DNA of 64,000 bases from DASRWT01 sp963748485 (GCA_963748485.1 CAVVJF010000016.1:24651-88650), one strand, 5' to 3'; positions 18,214 to 27,075 are shown, counted from the first letter of the stretch. A program made the numbers and translations. Notes: generated by a model from the sequence alone, not told the origin.

Positions 18214-18218
18214 GGGGG
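18167..18218. repeat. Palindromic CCCTCACCC-type repeat element
   Basis: CCCCCTCACCC (18167-18177) is exactly complementary to GGGTGAGGGGG (18208-18218), and an inner CCCTCTC/GAGAGGG pair (around 18181-18204) extends the stem. The same kind of element is dispersed in many high-GC genomes. It forms the end of the MOSC frame and abuts the next start, so it could act as a hairpin terminator or mRNA 3' protector. Confidence 0.8.
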
Positions 18219-18220
18219 CC

Positions 18221-19405
18221 GTGACCCGTCGCGCGGCCGACGCCATCATCATCGGGGGCGGCATCACCGGCGTCTCCACCGCGTTCCAGCTTGCCGGGCT
18301 CGGTCTCAAGCGCGTGCTGGTCCTGGAGAAGAAGTTCGTGGGTGCGGGCGGCACCGGCCGATCGGTCGGAATTATCCGCCAACTGTATCCGACGCGTGAG
18401 GCGAGCGAGATGGTGCTGCGCTCCCTCGCCGTCTTCGAGCGCTTCGGCGAGGCGGTGGGGGGCGCGTCCGGCTTCGTGCGCTCGGGGGTCCTCATCGGCG
18501 TCTCCCCTGCCATGCGGCCGACCCTCGAGAAGACGCTGGCGCTCCAGCGCTCGGTGGGAATCCGGGCCGAGATCGTCGAGCCGGGCGACCTCGGGCGCAT
18601 CGAGGCCCGGATCGACCCCGCCGGTCTCGGCGCGCTCTTGTGGGAGCCGGGCTCGGGCTACGGCGATCCCTCGGCGGTCACCGCCGGCTATGCGGACGCC
18701 TCGCGGAAGCGGGGGGTGGTGATCGAGCAGGGGGTGGAGGTGGTTGCCGTCCGCGCCTTCGGCGCACGCGTGATCGGCGTGGACACCGCCGCCGGTGACC
18801 ACATTGACGCCCCCGTGGTCATCAACGCCGCCGGCCTCTGGTCCCCCCGCGTCGCGCGCCTCGCCGGGCACGAGCTGCCCATCATCATCGGGCGCCATCC
18901 CGTGTTCATCGTGAAGCGCGACGCCAGCTTCGGCCCCGCCCACACCGTGTACCTGGATCTCGCGGGCGGCTCTTACGCGCGCCCCGAGACGGGCGAGCTT
19001 ACCCTGACGGGCTCGCTCACCGACGACGAGACCGAGCACCCCATGGACGCTGATCTTCTGGGGAGCGAGGCCGGCTTCGACGAGGCCAGCGCAGTCCTCG
19101 CGCGGACCGCGCGCGCCATCCCCACCCTCGCCGACGCGCGCTTCAGCCACGGCTATGCCGGCGCCTTCGACATCACGCCGGACTGGATGCCGATTCTCGA
19201 CGAATCGCCGCTGCGGGGGCTCTATGTCGCGGCGGGCATGTCGGGGCATGGCTTCAAGCTGGCTCCCGCCGTGGGCGAGATGATGGCGGCCCTCGTGACC
19301 GGCGTGACGCCCCCGGTTTCCCTCGCTCCCTTCCGACGAGACCGCTTTGCCGCTGAGGCGGGTTCCTCCACCTTCGTCTCGTCCTATCTCACGGCAGACC
19401 GGTGA
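18221..19405 (+). CDS. FAD-dependent oxidoreductase of the DAO / sarcosine oxidase family
   Basis: A 394-residue flavoprotein with the dinucleotide-binding motif AIIIGGGITGVSTAFQLAGLG at the N-terminus and the ensuing LEKKFVGAGGTGRSVGIIRQ, which in this family surrounds the flavin. Central VVINAAGLWSPRVARLAGHELPI and C-terminal GFKLAPAVGEMMAALVTG are also typical. Relatives oxidise secondary amines or D-amino acids (sarcosine oxidase beta, glycine oxidase). The start is a GTG just after the palindromic element. With the neighbouring imine reductase-like gene it may form an amine/imine redox pair, which is inference. Confidence 0.85.
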   Translation: MTRRAADAIIIGGGITGVSTAFQLAGLGLKRVLVLEKKFVGAGGTGRSVGIIRQLYPTREASEMVLRSLAVFERFGEAVGGASGFVRSGVLIGVSPAMRPTLEKTLALQRSVGIRAEIVEPGDLGRIEARIDPAGLGALLWEPGSGYGDPSAVTAGYADASRKRGVVIEQGVEVVAVRAFGARVIGVDTAAGDHIDAPVVINAAGLWSPRVARLAGHELPIIIGRHPVFIVKRDASFGPAHTVYLDLAGGSYARPETGELTLTGSLTDDETEHPMDADLLGSEAGFDEASAVLARTARAIPTLADARFSHGYAGAFDITPDWMPILDESPLRGLYVAAGMSGHGFKLAPAVGEMMAALVTGVTPPVSLAPFRRDRFAAEAGSSTFVSSYLTADR

Positions 19406-19878
19406 GCGCCGCCGCCGGCCGACTGGTCGCCGGACTGGCGGGCGGCTTCCTGATCTTCGTGTTCTTCGGACTGCACAACACGGCAGCGGGACTGAGGATC
19501 ACGTTCCACACGGCGCTGAACGCCAGCTCACCGGGCGAGATCCTCTTCTGGCTCGGGCACGCGCTCCTGCTGTTTCCCGCCTCGTGCCTGCTGGGCTATA
19601 GCGTGGCGCCCGTGCTCGGTCCCGCCCTCGCCCGCTTCTGGGCGTCACTCACTGCGCTAAGCCGCCCGGAGCGGGCACTCGGCCTGGTCGCCCTCTTCGT
19701 GCTCGCGGCCGCGGTGGCCCGCGTGGGCCGATTCTTGGTGCTCTATGACCGCCCCTTCACCGACGACGAGTATGCCGTGGAGTTCCGAGACGCGACGCCC
19801 GGGCTCCATCTCAGTACGGCCCCGCGAACGTCGCCTGCACGTCGGTCACGCCCTTCGCCGCCGCCGACCCCGTCTTGA
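19402..19878 (+). pseudogene. Truncated N-terminus of a polytopic membrane protein
   Basis: Starts at a GTG overlapping the upstream stop and encodes three or four hydrophobic helices followed by VLYDRPFTDDEYAVEFRDATPG. A TDDE motif after the first helices, followed by a long multi-helix domain, is characteristic of GT-C-like membrane glycosyltransferases, but here similarity stops and the frame runs on the antisense strand of the convergent E1 beta gene for about 68 bp as Ser/Pro/Arg-rich noise. The 3' part therefore appears lost, probably by deletion. Family assignment is tentative. Confidence 0.6.
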
Positions 19879-20854
19879 GCACATCGAGGCAGGCGCGGGC
19901 GATCGTGAGCGGATTCGGGTGGAACGCGTCCTCGAGCGGCTTCGAGACGGGTGCGGGCGAGTCGGGTGGCGTGACCCGACGCACCGGTGCCCTGAGCGAG
20001 GCGAAGCCCTTCTCCGCCGCCACCGCCGCGACCTCGGCGGACACGCCGCAGAGGGCCCAGCTCGTGTCCGCGACCACGAGGCGCCCGGTCTTTCGGAGCG
20101 ACGTGAGCACAATCTCCTCGTCCAGCGGCCGCACGCTCCGCAGATCGATCACCTCGGCGTCCACGCCCTGCTCGGCGAGGAGCTGGGCGGCGCGGAGCGC
20201 CTCGTAGGCCATCAGCGAGATGCCCACGATCGTGATGTCCTTGCCCGGCCGGGTCACCGCGCCCTTGCCGAACGGTACCGCCTCGAGGCCGACCGGCACC
20301 TCACCCTCGAGCTCGTAGAGCGCGCGGTTCTCCAGGAGCACGACGGGGGCGCGCCCCCGCAGCGCGCTCACCAGCAGCCCCTTGGCGTCGGCGGGGGTCG
20401 CGGGCAGGCCCACGTGGAGACCGGGGAAGTGCGCGAACATCGCCTGCAGGCTCTGCGAGTGCGTAGCCCCCTGCCCCCAGCCGCGGCCCACGATGCCGCG
20501 CAGCACGATGGGCACGCCGGTGCCGTTGGCGAACATGTACCGCCACTTCGCGGCGAGGTTGGCGAGCTGATCCATGCACAGGAACATGAAGTCGTTCCGC
20601 GGGTGGACCACCAACGGTCGCTTTCCAACCGCCGCCGCCCCGATGGCGATGCCGGTCATGGCGTTCTCGCCGTTCGGAATTTCGAAGACGCGGGCGTCGC
20701 CGAAGCGGCGGTGCGCCTCGAGAGTGGTGCCGAAAATGCCCTTGAAGTCGTCGACGCCGATGCCAGCGATGAAGATGCTGGGATCGGCCTCCATGCACTG
20801 CACGGTCGCTTCACTGATGGCCTGCCCGTAGGTGAGTCGCCGCGTGGTCGCCAT
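19811..20854 (-). CDS. 2-oxoacid dehydrogenase E1 component, beta subunit
   Basis: The 347-residue partner of the alpha subunit in thiamine-diphosphate-dependent decarboxylation of pyruvate, acetoin or branched-chain 2-oxoacids. It shows LTYGQAISEATVQCMEADPSIFIAGIGVDD at the N-terminus, FEIPNGENAMTGIAIGAAAVGKRPLVVHPRNDFMFLCMDQLANLAAKWRYM, and the C-terminal transketolase domain GVDAEVIDLRSVRPLDEEIVLTSLRKTGRLVVADT. Only one base separates it from the alpha gene. No E2 or E3 gene is present in the window, so substrate and complex membership remain open. Confidence 0.88.
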   Translation of the reverse strand: MATTRRLTYGQAISEATVQCMEADPSIFIAGIGVDDFKGIFGTTLEAHRRFGDARVFEIPNGENAMTGIAIGAAAVGKRPLVVHPRNDFMFLCMDQLANLAAKWRYMFANGTGVPIVLRGIVGRGWGQGATHSQSLQAMFAHFPGLHVGLPATPADAKGLLVSALRGRAPVVLLENRALYELEGEVPVGLEAVPFGKGAVTRPGKDITIVGISLMAYEALRAAQLLAEQGVDAEVIDLRSVRPLDEEIVLTSLRKTGRLVVADTSWALCGVSAEVAAVAAEKGFASLRAPVRRVTPPDSPAPVSKPLEDAFHPNPLTIARACLDVLKTGSAAAKGVTDVQATFAGPY

Positions 20855-20855
20855 C

Positions 20856-21818
20856 TCAGTAGGTCCCCAGGGTGAGGTCTTCGACGGCCGGAAACGGCGC
20901 CGCCTTGGCGGCGGTCACCGCGCGGTCGACCTCGGCCTGGCTCGCGCGCGCCATGGCGTCCACGTCGGCCTGGGTGCAGGCGCCCTCGCCGATGAGGCGC
21001 CGCGCCGCGGACTCGATGGGGCAGCGCGCGATCCACGCGTCCACCTCCGCCTTGGTGCGGTAGCCCTTGTCATAGTCCCAGAGGGGCCCCACGTGCTCGC
21101 GCCAGCGGTACGTCGCGCACTCGAGAAAGGCGGGCCCTTCGCCGCGGCGGCACCGCGCCGCCGCGGCGGCGGCGGCCTCGTAGACCGCGAACACGTCGTT
21201 GCCGTCGACCGCCTGCGCCGGCATGCCGTACGCAGCGGCGCGCGTGTGTATCGTCACCCCCGCGGGCTGGCGCACATCGAGGCGCGTGTGAGTCGAGTAG
21301 CCGTTGTTCTCGCACACGAACAGCACGGGGATCTTTTTCACCACGGCGAAGTTCAGCGTCTCGTGGAAGATGCCCTCCTCCACGGTGCCGTCGCCGAAGA
21401 AGCACACGACCACGCGCGGAAGCCGATCCATGGCGAAGGCCAGCGCGGTGCCGGCGGCGACCGCCATGGTCTGCCCGAGAATGGCGGAGGAGGCCAGCAC
21501 CCCCGCGTCGGGATCGCTCAGGTGGACGGAGCCGCCGCGCCCGCGCGCGCAGCCGGTCTCCTTGCCGTAGAGCTCCGCGACCATGGCGTCGAGATCGCCG
21601 CCCTTGGCGAGGTAGTGGGCATGGCAGCGGTGGCCGCTGTAGATCGCATCGGTCCGATCAAGCGTGGCGCACACGCCCACCGCCACCGCCTCCTGGCCGA
21701 TGGAGAAGCGGGTGGGGGTCCGCATCTCCTGGGCCGGATAGAGATCCGCCAGCGTCTCTTCCGTGCGCCGGATGCGGATCATGTCGCGAAGCAGCCGCCG
21801 TCCCAGCTCCGTCGTCAT
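20856..21818 (-). CDS. 2-oxoacid dehydrogenase E1 component, alpha subunit
   Basis: The 320-residue thiamine-diphosphate-binding subunit. The cofactor motif is GDGTVEEGIFHETLNFAVVKK with the closing NN at residues 171-172; the loop GHRCHAHYLAKG (residues 62-73) contains the conserved active-site histidines. The ATG at 21818 is preferred over an upstream in-frame ATG at 21935 because GAGAGGAC lies just before it and the family N-terminus LLRDMIRIRRTEE follows. It is the first gene of a two-gene minus-strand operon that diverges from the aminotransferase. Confidence 0.88.
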   Translation of the reverse strand: MTTELGRRLLRDMIRIRRTEETLADLYPAQEMRTPTRFSIGQEAVAVGVCATLDRTDAIYSGHRCHAHYLAKGGDLDAMVAELYGKETGCARGRGGSVHLSDPDAGVLASSAILGQTMAVAAGTALAFAMDRLPRVVVCFFGDGTVEEGIFHETLNFAVVKKIPVLFVCENNGYSTHTRLDVRQPAGVTIHTRAAAYGMPAQAVDGNDVFAVYEAAAAAAARCRRGEGPAFLECATYRWREHVGPLWDYDKGYRTKAEVDAWIARCPIESAARRLIGEGACTQADVDAMARASQAEVDRAVTAAKAAPFPAVEDLTLGTY

Positions 21819-21846
21819 CGTCCTCTCGCTCGATTCCCGACCGGAC

Positions 21847-21877
21847 GGCATACCCCTCGCCCGCCACCCGGCGTCAA
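21847..21877 (-). promoter_or_regulatory. Possible promoter of the E1 alpha-beta operon
   Basis: On the minus strand TTGACG (21872-21877) is followed after 19 bp by TATGCC (21847-21852). Initiation near 21840 would give a leader of about 22 nt with the Shine-Dalgarno GAGAGGAC. The spacer is one to two bases longer than usual. It lies in the 255-bp divergent gap before the aminotransferase; no clear plus-strand promoter was seen there. Confidence 0.45.
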
Positions 21878-22073
21878 CCCGATGGCATTCTTGGTCACCC
21901 GGCGCCCCGGGGGCCCGGCCAAACAAGTCCAACAATTCGAGAGCTTAGCACTCACTGTCCCACCTGGGCAGCAAACCGCTTCACTCAGGCGGCAGGAGGC
22001 GTGCCACCCCCGCTCGACACGGGCGCCCTCTTCGTGCAGAGTCTCCCGTACGCCCATCCTCAAGGAGCCACCC

Positions 22074-23396
<1,323 letters not shown>

Positions 23397-23408
23397 CATA
23401 CTGGGAGC

Positions 23409-23482
23409 GAGGGGGGAGCCGATGAGGGGGGAGCCGATGAGGGGGGAGCCGATGAGGGGGAGCCGATGAGGGGGGATTCGAT
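23409..23482 (+). repeat. Five tandem copies of a 15-bp SD-plus-ATG unit
   Basis: The unit GAGGGGGGAGCCGAT is repeated at 23409, 23424 and 23439 exactly, at 23454 with five instead of six G in the run (14 bp), and at 23468 with GATTCGAT replacing GAGCCGAT. Each copy contains a G-rich Shine-Dalgarno sequence and creates an ATG with the next base (23422, 23437, 23452, 23466, 23481). The first three ATGs are in a frame that stops at 23467-23469; the last two are in the cupin frame. Confidence 0.92.
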
Positions 23483-23870
23483 GGACGACACCGCGGTACC
23501 GACCAGCACCGGCGTGGCGAAAGTCTTCGACCTCCACGCGCTCAAGGACTTCGCCCCCGACAAGCGGGTGCGGAAGATGCTGTTCAAGACGGAACAGCTG
23601 TGGTCCGAGATCGCCTGCTACGAGCCGGGACAGTCCACCGTGATGCACCAGCATCCCCGGGAAGAAGAGGCCATCTTCGTCCTGGAGGGCACCGCGCAGA
23701 TGTCCATCGACGGCCGCGAGGTGGCGGTGCCCGCGGGCGCCATCGTGCAGTTCCCCAACGCCGTGCTCCACGACGTGCGCAATCCGGGGCCGGGCCGCTG
23801 CGTGATCATGTTCGTGAAGGTCAATCCCAAGGTCCTCAAGGCGAGCGCGGAGCAGGCGGCCAATGGGTAG
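23481..23870 (+). CDS. Cupin-domain protein
   Basis: A 129-residue single cupin. The metal motif is visible as YEPGQSTVMHQHPREEEAIFVLEGTAQMSIDGREVAVPAGAIVQFPNAVLHDVRN, with H-x-H, Glu and the distal His (VLHDV). Small cupins of this sort often accompany aromatic catabolism, as metal-dependent enzymes or sensors. The ATG at 23481 is preferred; an in-frame ATG at 23466 adds MRGDS and three more upstream ATGs are out of frame because of the repeat. The stop overlaps the LigA-like gene by 8 bp, indicating coupling. Confidence 0.8.
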   Translation: MDDTAVPTSTGVAKVFDLHALKDFAPDKRVRKMLFKTEQLWSEIACYEPGQSTVMHQHPREEEAIFVLEGTAQMSIDGREVAVPAGAIVQFPNAVLHDVRNPGPGRCVIMFVKVNPKVLKASAEQAANG

Positions 23871-24219
23871 CGTGGATCGCTGCGACAAGACCCTTCCGCT
23901 CAACGAGATGATGTTCTACGTGCGGCGCGACACGGCGCTGCGGGAGCGCTGGCGCACCGATCTCGCCGGGCTCGCCCACGAGTTCGGGCTCGGCGCCCCC
24001 GAGTACGAGGCCCTGCGGGACAAGGACGTCCGGCGCCTGCACGAGCTGGGCGTGCACCAGTACTACGTTCCCCAGATCCTGCGTCTCTTCTTCGGCGCAT
24101 CCGCCAACAGTAACGCCCATCCCGCGCTCGAGGCCTACAAGCGCGCCTATCCCGAGGAGAGCGCCCGCTCCCTCGAGCTCCAGGCGCGGCTCGCCGCGCG
24201 TGGCGGCCAGGGAGGCTAG
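23863..24219 (+). CDS. Extradiol dioxygenase alpha subunit, LigA-like
   Basis: A 118-residue all-helical protein: LPLNEMMFYVRRDTALRERWRTDLAGLAHEFGLGAPEYEALRDKDVRRLHELGVHQYYVPQILRLFFG, which matches the LigA fold that caps the active site of class III protocatechuate/gallate-type dioxygenases. It is placed immediately before the LigB-like catalytic gene (2-bp gap). It overlaps the cupin gene, so the three are one translational unit. Confidence 0.8.
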   Translation: MGSVDRCDKTLPLNEMMFYVRRDTALRERWRTDLAGLAHEFGLGAPEYEALRDKDVRRLHELGVHQYYVPQILRLFFGASANSNAHPALEAYKRAYPEESARSLELQARLAARGGQGG

Positions 24220-24221
24220 CC

Positions 24222-25064
24222 ATGGCCGAGATCGTCGCCGCCATGGCCCTCACCCACTCGCCGGGCCTCACCGGCTGGTTCGACGCCGCACCGCCCGACC
24301 AGCAGGCCCTCGCGCGAAAGGCCCTCGACGAGATGCGCACGCGGCTCGAGGTTTCTCGGCCCGACGTGCTCCTGATGTTCAGCAACGATCACCTGCTGAA
24401 CTGGCCCATCAACAACACGCCGGAGTACACGGTGGGTATCGCGGAGCGGCACGTGGGGCCCGCCGACTGGTACGACGAGTGGCTCGCGCTCGACAAGTAC
24501 GAGGTCCCCGGCCATCCGGCGCTCGCGCGGCACCTCGTGAACGCGGGAGCGCGCGAGCGACTCACCCTCGCCTATCTCCGCGACATGCAGTTCGACGACG
24601 GCATCTCCGTCCCCCTGCACTACCTGAATCCGGCCATGCTCATCCCCGTAGTGCCCGTCACGATGAACTGCACGGTGCCGCCCATCCCCACGCCGGCCCG
24701 CGCCTATGAAGTGGGTGTGCTCCTGCGGGAGATCGTGCGCGCCTTCCCCGGACGCGAGCGCGTGGCGGTGATCGGCACCGGCGGGCTCTCCCACGAGCCC
24801 GGCGGCCCGCGCTACTTCTGGGTGGACGAGGAGTTCGACCTCTGGTTCCTCGAGCTCCTGAAGCGCGGGGACCACGCCGCCCTGCTCCGCGAGTGCACGC
24901 TCGAGCGCATGGAGCAGGCGGGCTCCGGCGGCACCGCGGAGCTGCTCGCATGGATCGTGGCCATGGCGTTCACCACCGGCCCCGCCGACGTGCTCGCCTA
25001 CATGCCCGCCGTCGCCTGGCGCTCCGGAACCGGCATGGTGGTCTGGAACGGTATGGCCGCATAG
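24222..25064 (+). CDS. Class III extradiol ring-cleavage dioxygenase, LigB-like catalytic subunit
   Basis: A 280-residue non-haem Fe(II) enzyme. The first iron histidine is H12 in MALTHSPGL; LLMFSNDHLLNW supplies the second, and a later VIGTGGLSHEPGGPRYFWVDEEFD segment is the conserved C-terminal active-site loop. Relatives cleave protocatechuate, gallate or other catechols next to the diol. The substrate cannot be fixed from sequence. The ATG is 2 bp after the LigA-like gene. The partner cupin and upstream aminotransferase suggest degradation of an aromatic amine or amino-acid-derived catechol. Confidence 0.87.
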   Translation: MAEIVAAMALTHSPGLTGWFDAAPPDQQALARKALDEMRTRLEVSRPDVLLMFSNDHLLNWPINNTPEYTVGIAERHVGPADWYDEWLALDKYEVPGHPALARHLVNAGARERLTLAYLRDMQFDDGISVPLHYLNPAMLIPVVPVTMNCTVPPIPTPARAYEVGVLLREIVRAFPGRERVAVIGTGGLSHEPGGPRYFWVDEEFDLWFLELLKRGDHAALLRECTLERMEQAGSGGTAELLAWIVAMAFTTGPADVLAYMPAVAWRSGTGMVVWNGMAA

Positions 25065-25073
25065 CCCCGGACC

Positions 25074-25102
25074 TTGACTTGGCTCGGCGCTGTCCCTATC
25101 CT
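25074..25102 (+). promoter_or_regulatory. Sigma70-like promoter of the diiron oxidase operon
   Basis: TTGACT (25074-25079), a 17-bp spacer and TATCCT (25097-25102), followed by a leader with GAGGAGG before the ATG at 25135. It separates the downstream three-gene unit from the LigAB genes. Confidence 0.7.
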
Positions 25103-25134
25103 CCGGACGCTGGACCGACACGAGGAGGCTCGCC

Positions 25135-25818
25135 ATGACCACCGCGACCCCGTTCCGCACCCGGCTCGAGAATGCCGTCAACGCGCGCCACAGCCGTCTC
25201 AACCCATTCACGGAGAAGTGGGTCACCGGCGAGCTGACCCGCGGCCAGCTCGCGTCCTGGGTCTGCCAGCACTACCAGTACGTCTCCCACTTCCCCCGGT
25301 GGTGCGCCACCATTTACGGCAACTGCCCTGATCCGGACGCGCGTGACTTCCTGCTCGAGAACATCATCGAGGAGGAGTCGGGGACGAAGCACGTCGATCT
25401 CCTCATCCGGTTCGGGGAGGCATGCGGGGTGAGCCGCGCCGAGGTCGAGGGCACGCGCCAGCTGGCGAGCACGCGCGGCCTCACCGCGTGGTGCTACGAA
25501 ACTTCCATGAAGCCCTTTCACATCGCGGCGGCGGGGCTGCTGGTGGGTCTGGAGTCGCAGGTGCCCGGCATCTACAAGCGCAACCTGCCTCCCCTGAAGA
25601 GCCACTACGGCTTCACCGACCACGAGGTGGAGTTCTTCGCCATCCACATCGAGGCCGACGAGGTGCACGGCGAGCGCGGCTATCAGATCGTGGAACGCCA
25701 CGCCTCGACCCCGGAGCGGCAGGCCGAGACGGCGGAGGCCGTCCGCGAGGCCACCGAGATGCGCTGGCAGTACATGACGGGGCTCCACCGCGCCTTCGTC
25801 CTGAAGGAAGACGCCTAG
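25135..25818 (+). CDS. Haem-oxygenase-like diiron oxidase (CADD/PqqC-like)
   Basis: A 227-residue all-helical protein of the TenA/PqqC/CADD superfamily. A full set of diiron ligands like those of Chlamydia CADD is present: Glu in NIIEEESGTKH (E79) and H86, E140 in LLVGLESQVPG, then H171, D175 and H178 in AIHIEADEVHGE. This pattern separates metal-dependent oxygenases (CADD, UndA, SznF-type) from the metal-free PqqC and thiaminase TenA. The substrate is unknown; PqqC-like or p-aminobenzoate synthesis roles are possible but not shown. It heads a three-gene operon with a Rieske ferredoxin, which could supply electrons. Confidence 0.8.
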   Translation: MTTATPFRTRLENAVNARHSRLNPFTEKWVTGELTRGQLASWVCQHYQYVSHFPRWCATIYGNCPDPDARDFLLENIIEEESGTKHVDLLIRFGEACGVSRAEVEGTRQLASTRGLTAWCYETSMKPFHIAAAGLLVGLESQVPGIYKRNLPPLKSHYGFTDHEVEFFAIHIEADEVHGERGYQIVERHASTPERQAETAEAVREATEMRWQYMTGLHRAFVLKEDA

Positions 25819-25820
25819 GA

Positions 25821-26129
25821 GTGGCCGAGCGCCGGGTCGCCTCGCTCGCCGACGTCCCCGTGGGACGCCCACTGGCGGTGGAGGTCGAGGGCACCCGGAT
25901 GGTGCTGGCCCGCATAGGTGACGCCGTCTTCGCATGCGGGGATGTCTGCGCCCATCGGGGCGGGCGCCTGAGCGAGGGACGACTGAGCGGGCCGCGCCTG
26001 GCCTGTCCCCTCCACGGCTGGATCTACGACGTCCGCACGGGCCAGTGCGTGTTCCCCGTCCGCGGCGGCCAAGTGCCGGCGTACCCCGTCCGCATAGTCG
26101 GTGACGGCGTCTTCGTGGAGGTCCCATGA
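25821..26129 (+). CDS. Rieske [2Fe-2S] ferredoxin
   Basis: A 102-residue stand-alone Rieske domain. The cluster ligands are C43-x-H45 in DVCAHRGGRL and C62-x2-H65 in ACPLHGWIYD; the spacing and the following DVRTGQC and PVRGGQVPAYPVRI strands match Rieske-type ferredoxins of oxygenase systems. The GTG start lies 2 bp after the diiron oxidase stop, so translation is coupled. No reductase or Rieske oxygenase alpha subunit is nearby, which leaves the diiron oxidase as the obvious electron acceptor (inference). Confidence 0.9.
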   Translation: MAERRVASLADVPVGRPLAVEVEGTRMVLARIGDAVFACGDVCAHRGGRLSEGRLSGPRLACPLHGWIYDVRTGQCVFPVRGGQVPAYPVRIVGDGVFVEVP

Positions 26130-26575
26130 TCACGGTCAAGCGGCTCACGCTCGAGGACGCCAAGGTCATCCTGGAGGCCGCGGAAGGCCGCGCCCGGGCG
26201 ATCGGCGCCACGGAGACGATCTGCGTGTGCGACGATGGTGGGCACGCGATCGCCCTGCACCGGATGACCGGAGCCCGGCTCACCGGCGTGGAAATCGCCA
26301 TGGCCAAGGCCTTCACCGCGGCGGGACACCGGCGGCCCACTCATCGCTTCAACGAGCCTCCCGGCGGCCCCGCCCTGCCGGGGAACGAGGCCTTTGGCAT
26401 CCACGCCATGCACCCGGGCCGATTCGCCATCTTCGTGGGTGGCTTCCCCATCGAGGTGGAGGGCCAGGTGGTGGGCGGCATCGGGGTAAGCGGAGGCAAC
26501 GGGGAGCAGGACACCCAGGTCGCCGAGGCCGGGCTGGAGGCCCTGCGGCGCTCCCTCGCTTCCACGACCCCCTGA
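26126..26575 (+). CDS. GlcG/HbpS-family protein
   Basis: A 149-residue protein of the GlcG/HbpS fold: LTLEDAKVILEAAEGRARAIG at the N-terminus, VCDDGGHAIALHRMTGA in the middle and GGFPIEVEGQVVGGIGVSGGNGEQD at the C-terminus. HbpS binds haem and GlcG members are often next to oxidases, but their biochemical role is poorly known. The ATG overlaps the Rieske stop (ATGA), completing a three-gene operon. No signal peptide is evident, unlike secreted HbpS. Confidence 0.82.
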   Translation: MITVKRLTLEDAKVILEAAEGRARAIGATETICVCDDGGHAIALHRMTGARLTGVEIAMAKAFTAAGHRRPTHRFNEPPGGPALPGNEAFGIHAMHPGRFAIFVGGFPIEVEGQVVGGIGVSGGNGEQDTQVAEAGLEALRRSLASTTP

Positions 26576-26607
26576 GAACAACGCGCCTCTAGCGCTATGC
26601 TGGAGGA

Positions 26608-27036
26608 GTGAGGACAGCGCTCCTCCCCCTCGCCCGACTGGCCGCCGCGCTCTGCGTGGCGCTGGCCCTCGGCGCGACTCCCGTCGCCGCCCAGTCGGTG
26701 GACGCGTCCTCCGCCGAGGCCCTCGCCGCCGTGCTCCGACTGCTTCAGGACCCCGCCGCCCGCGGCACCGCGATCGCGGGCAATCCCGAGGCGGCGGCCA
26801 TGGATCGGAACATTCAGGCGATGACGGGCTCCCCCGCGCTCACCCAGGAGTTCTACGAGCTGGCCGCGCAGGTATTCACCGATCTCGTCCAGGGCACGGG
26901 CGGCGATATTGGCCGGATGCGGCAGTCGGTGGCCGATGGCCAGCGCGATCCCGCAGGCTTCGCGGCGTTCCTCTCTCCGGCCACTCTCCAGCATCTGCGC
27001 GACCTGTCGGGCCGCGTCTCGGACCGAAGGCGCTAG
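26608..27036 (+). CDS. Exported protein of unknown function
   Basis: 142 residues with a clear signal peptide (PLARLAAALCVALALGATPV, cleavage after AAQ near residue 29). The mature part is about 113 residues and predicted helical, with no Cys and no recognised domain. The GTG start directly follows GGAGGA, itself downstream of a TATGCT that could be a -10. It is on its own between the GlcG operon and a TPR gene. Function not assigned. Confidence 0.6.
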   Translation: MRTALLPLARLAAALCVALALGATPVAAQSVDASSAEALAAVLRLLQDPAARGTAIAGNPEAAAMDRNIQAMTGSPALTQEFYELAAQVFTDLVQGTGGDIGRMRQSVADGQRDPAGFAAFLSPATLQHLRDLSGRVSDRRR

Positions 27037-27040
27037 GAAA

Positions 27041-27069
27041 TTGGTGCGGGCGTACCCGTCCGCTATCAT
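27041..27069 (+). promoter_or_regulatory. Sigma70-like promoter placing +1 at a start codon
   Basis: TTGGTG (27041-27046), a 17-bp spacer and TATCAT (27064-27069). The expected transcription start coincides with the GTG at 27076, so the mRNA would be leaderless. Confidence 0.6.
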
Positions 27070-27075
27070 GACGCC

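Noticed and set aside
20832..22073. N-terminal extension of the aminotransferase by over 400 residues
   Set aside because: The extension is antisense to the E1 alpha gene and has no aminotransferase similarity; the GTG at 22074 has AAGGAG.
23409..23482. CRISPR array
   Set aside because: 15-bp units are directly adjacent with no spacers and contain start codons; it is a short tandem repeat.
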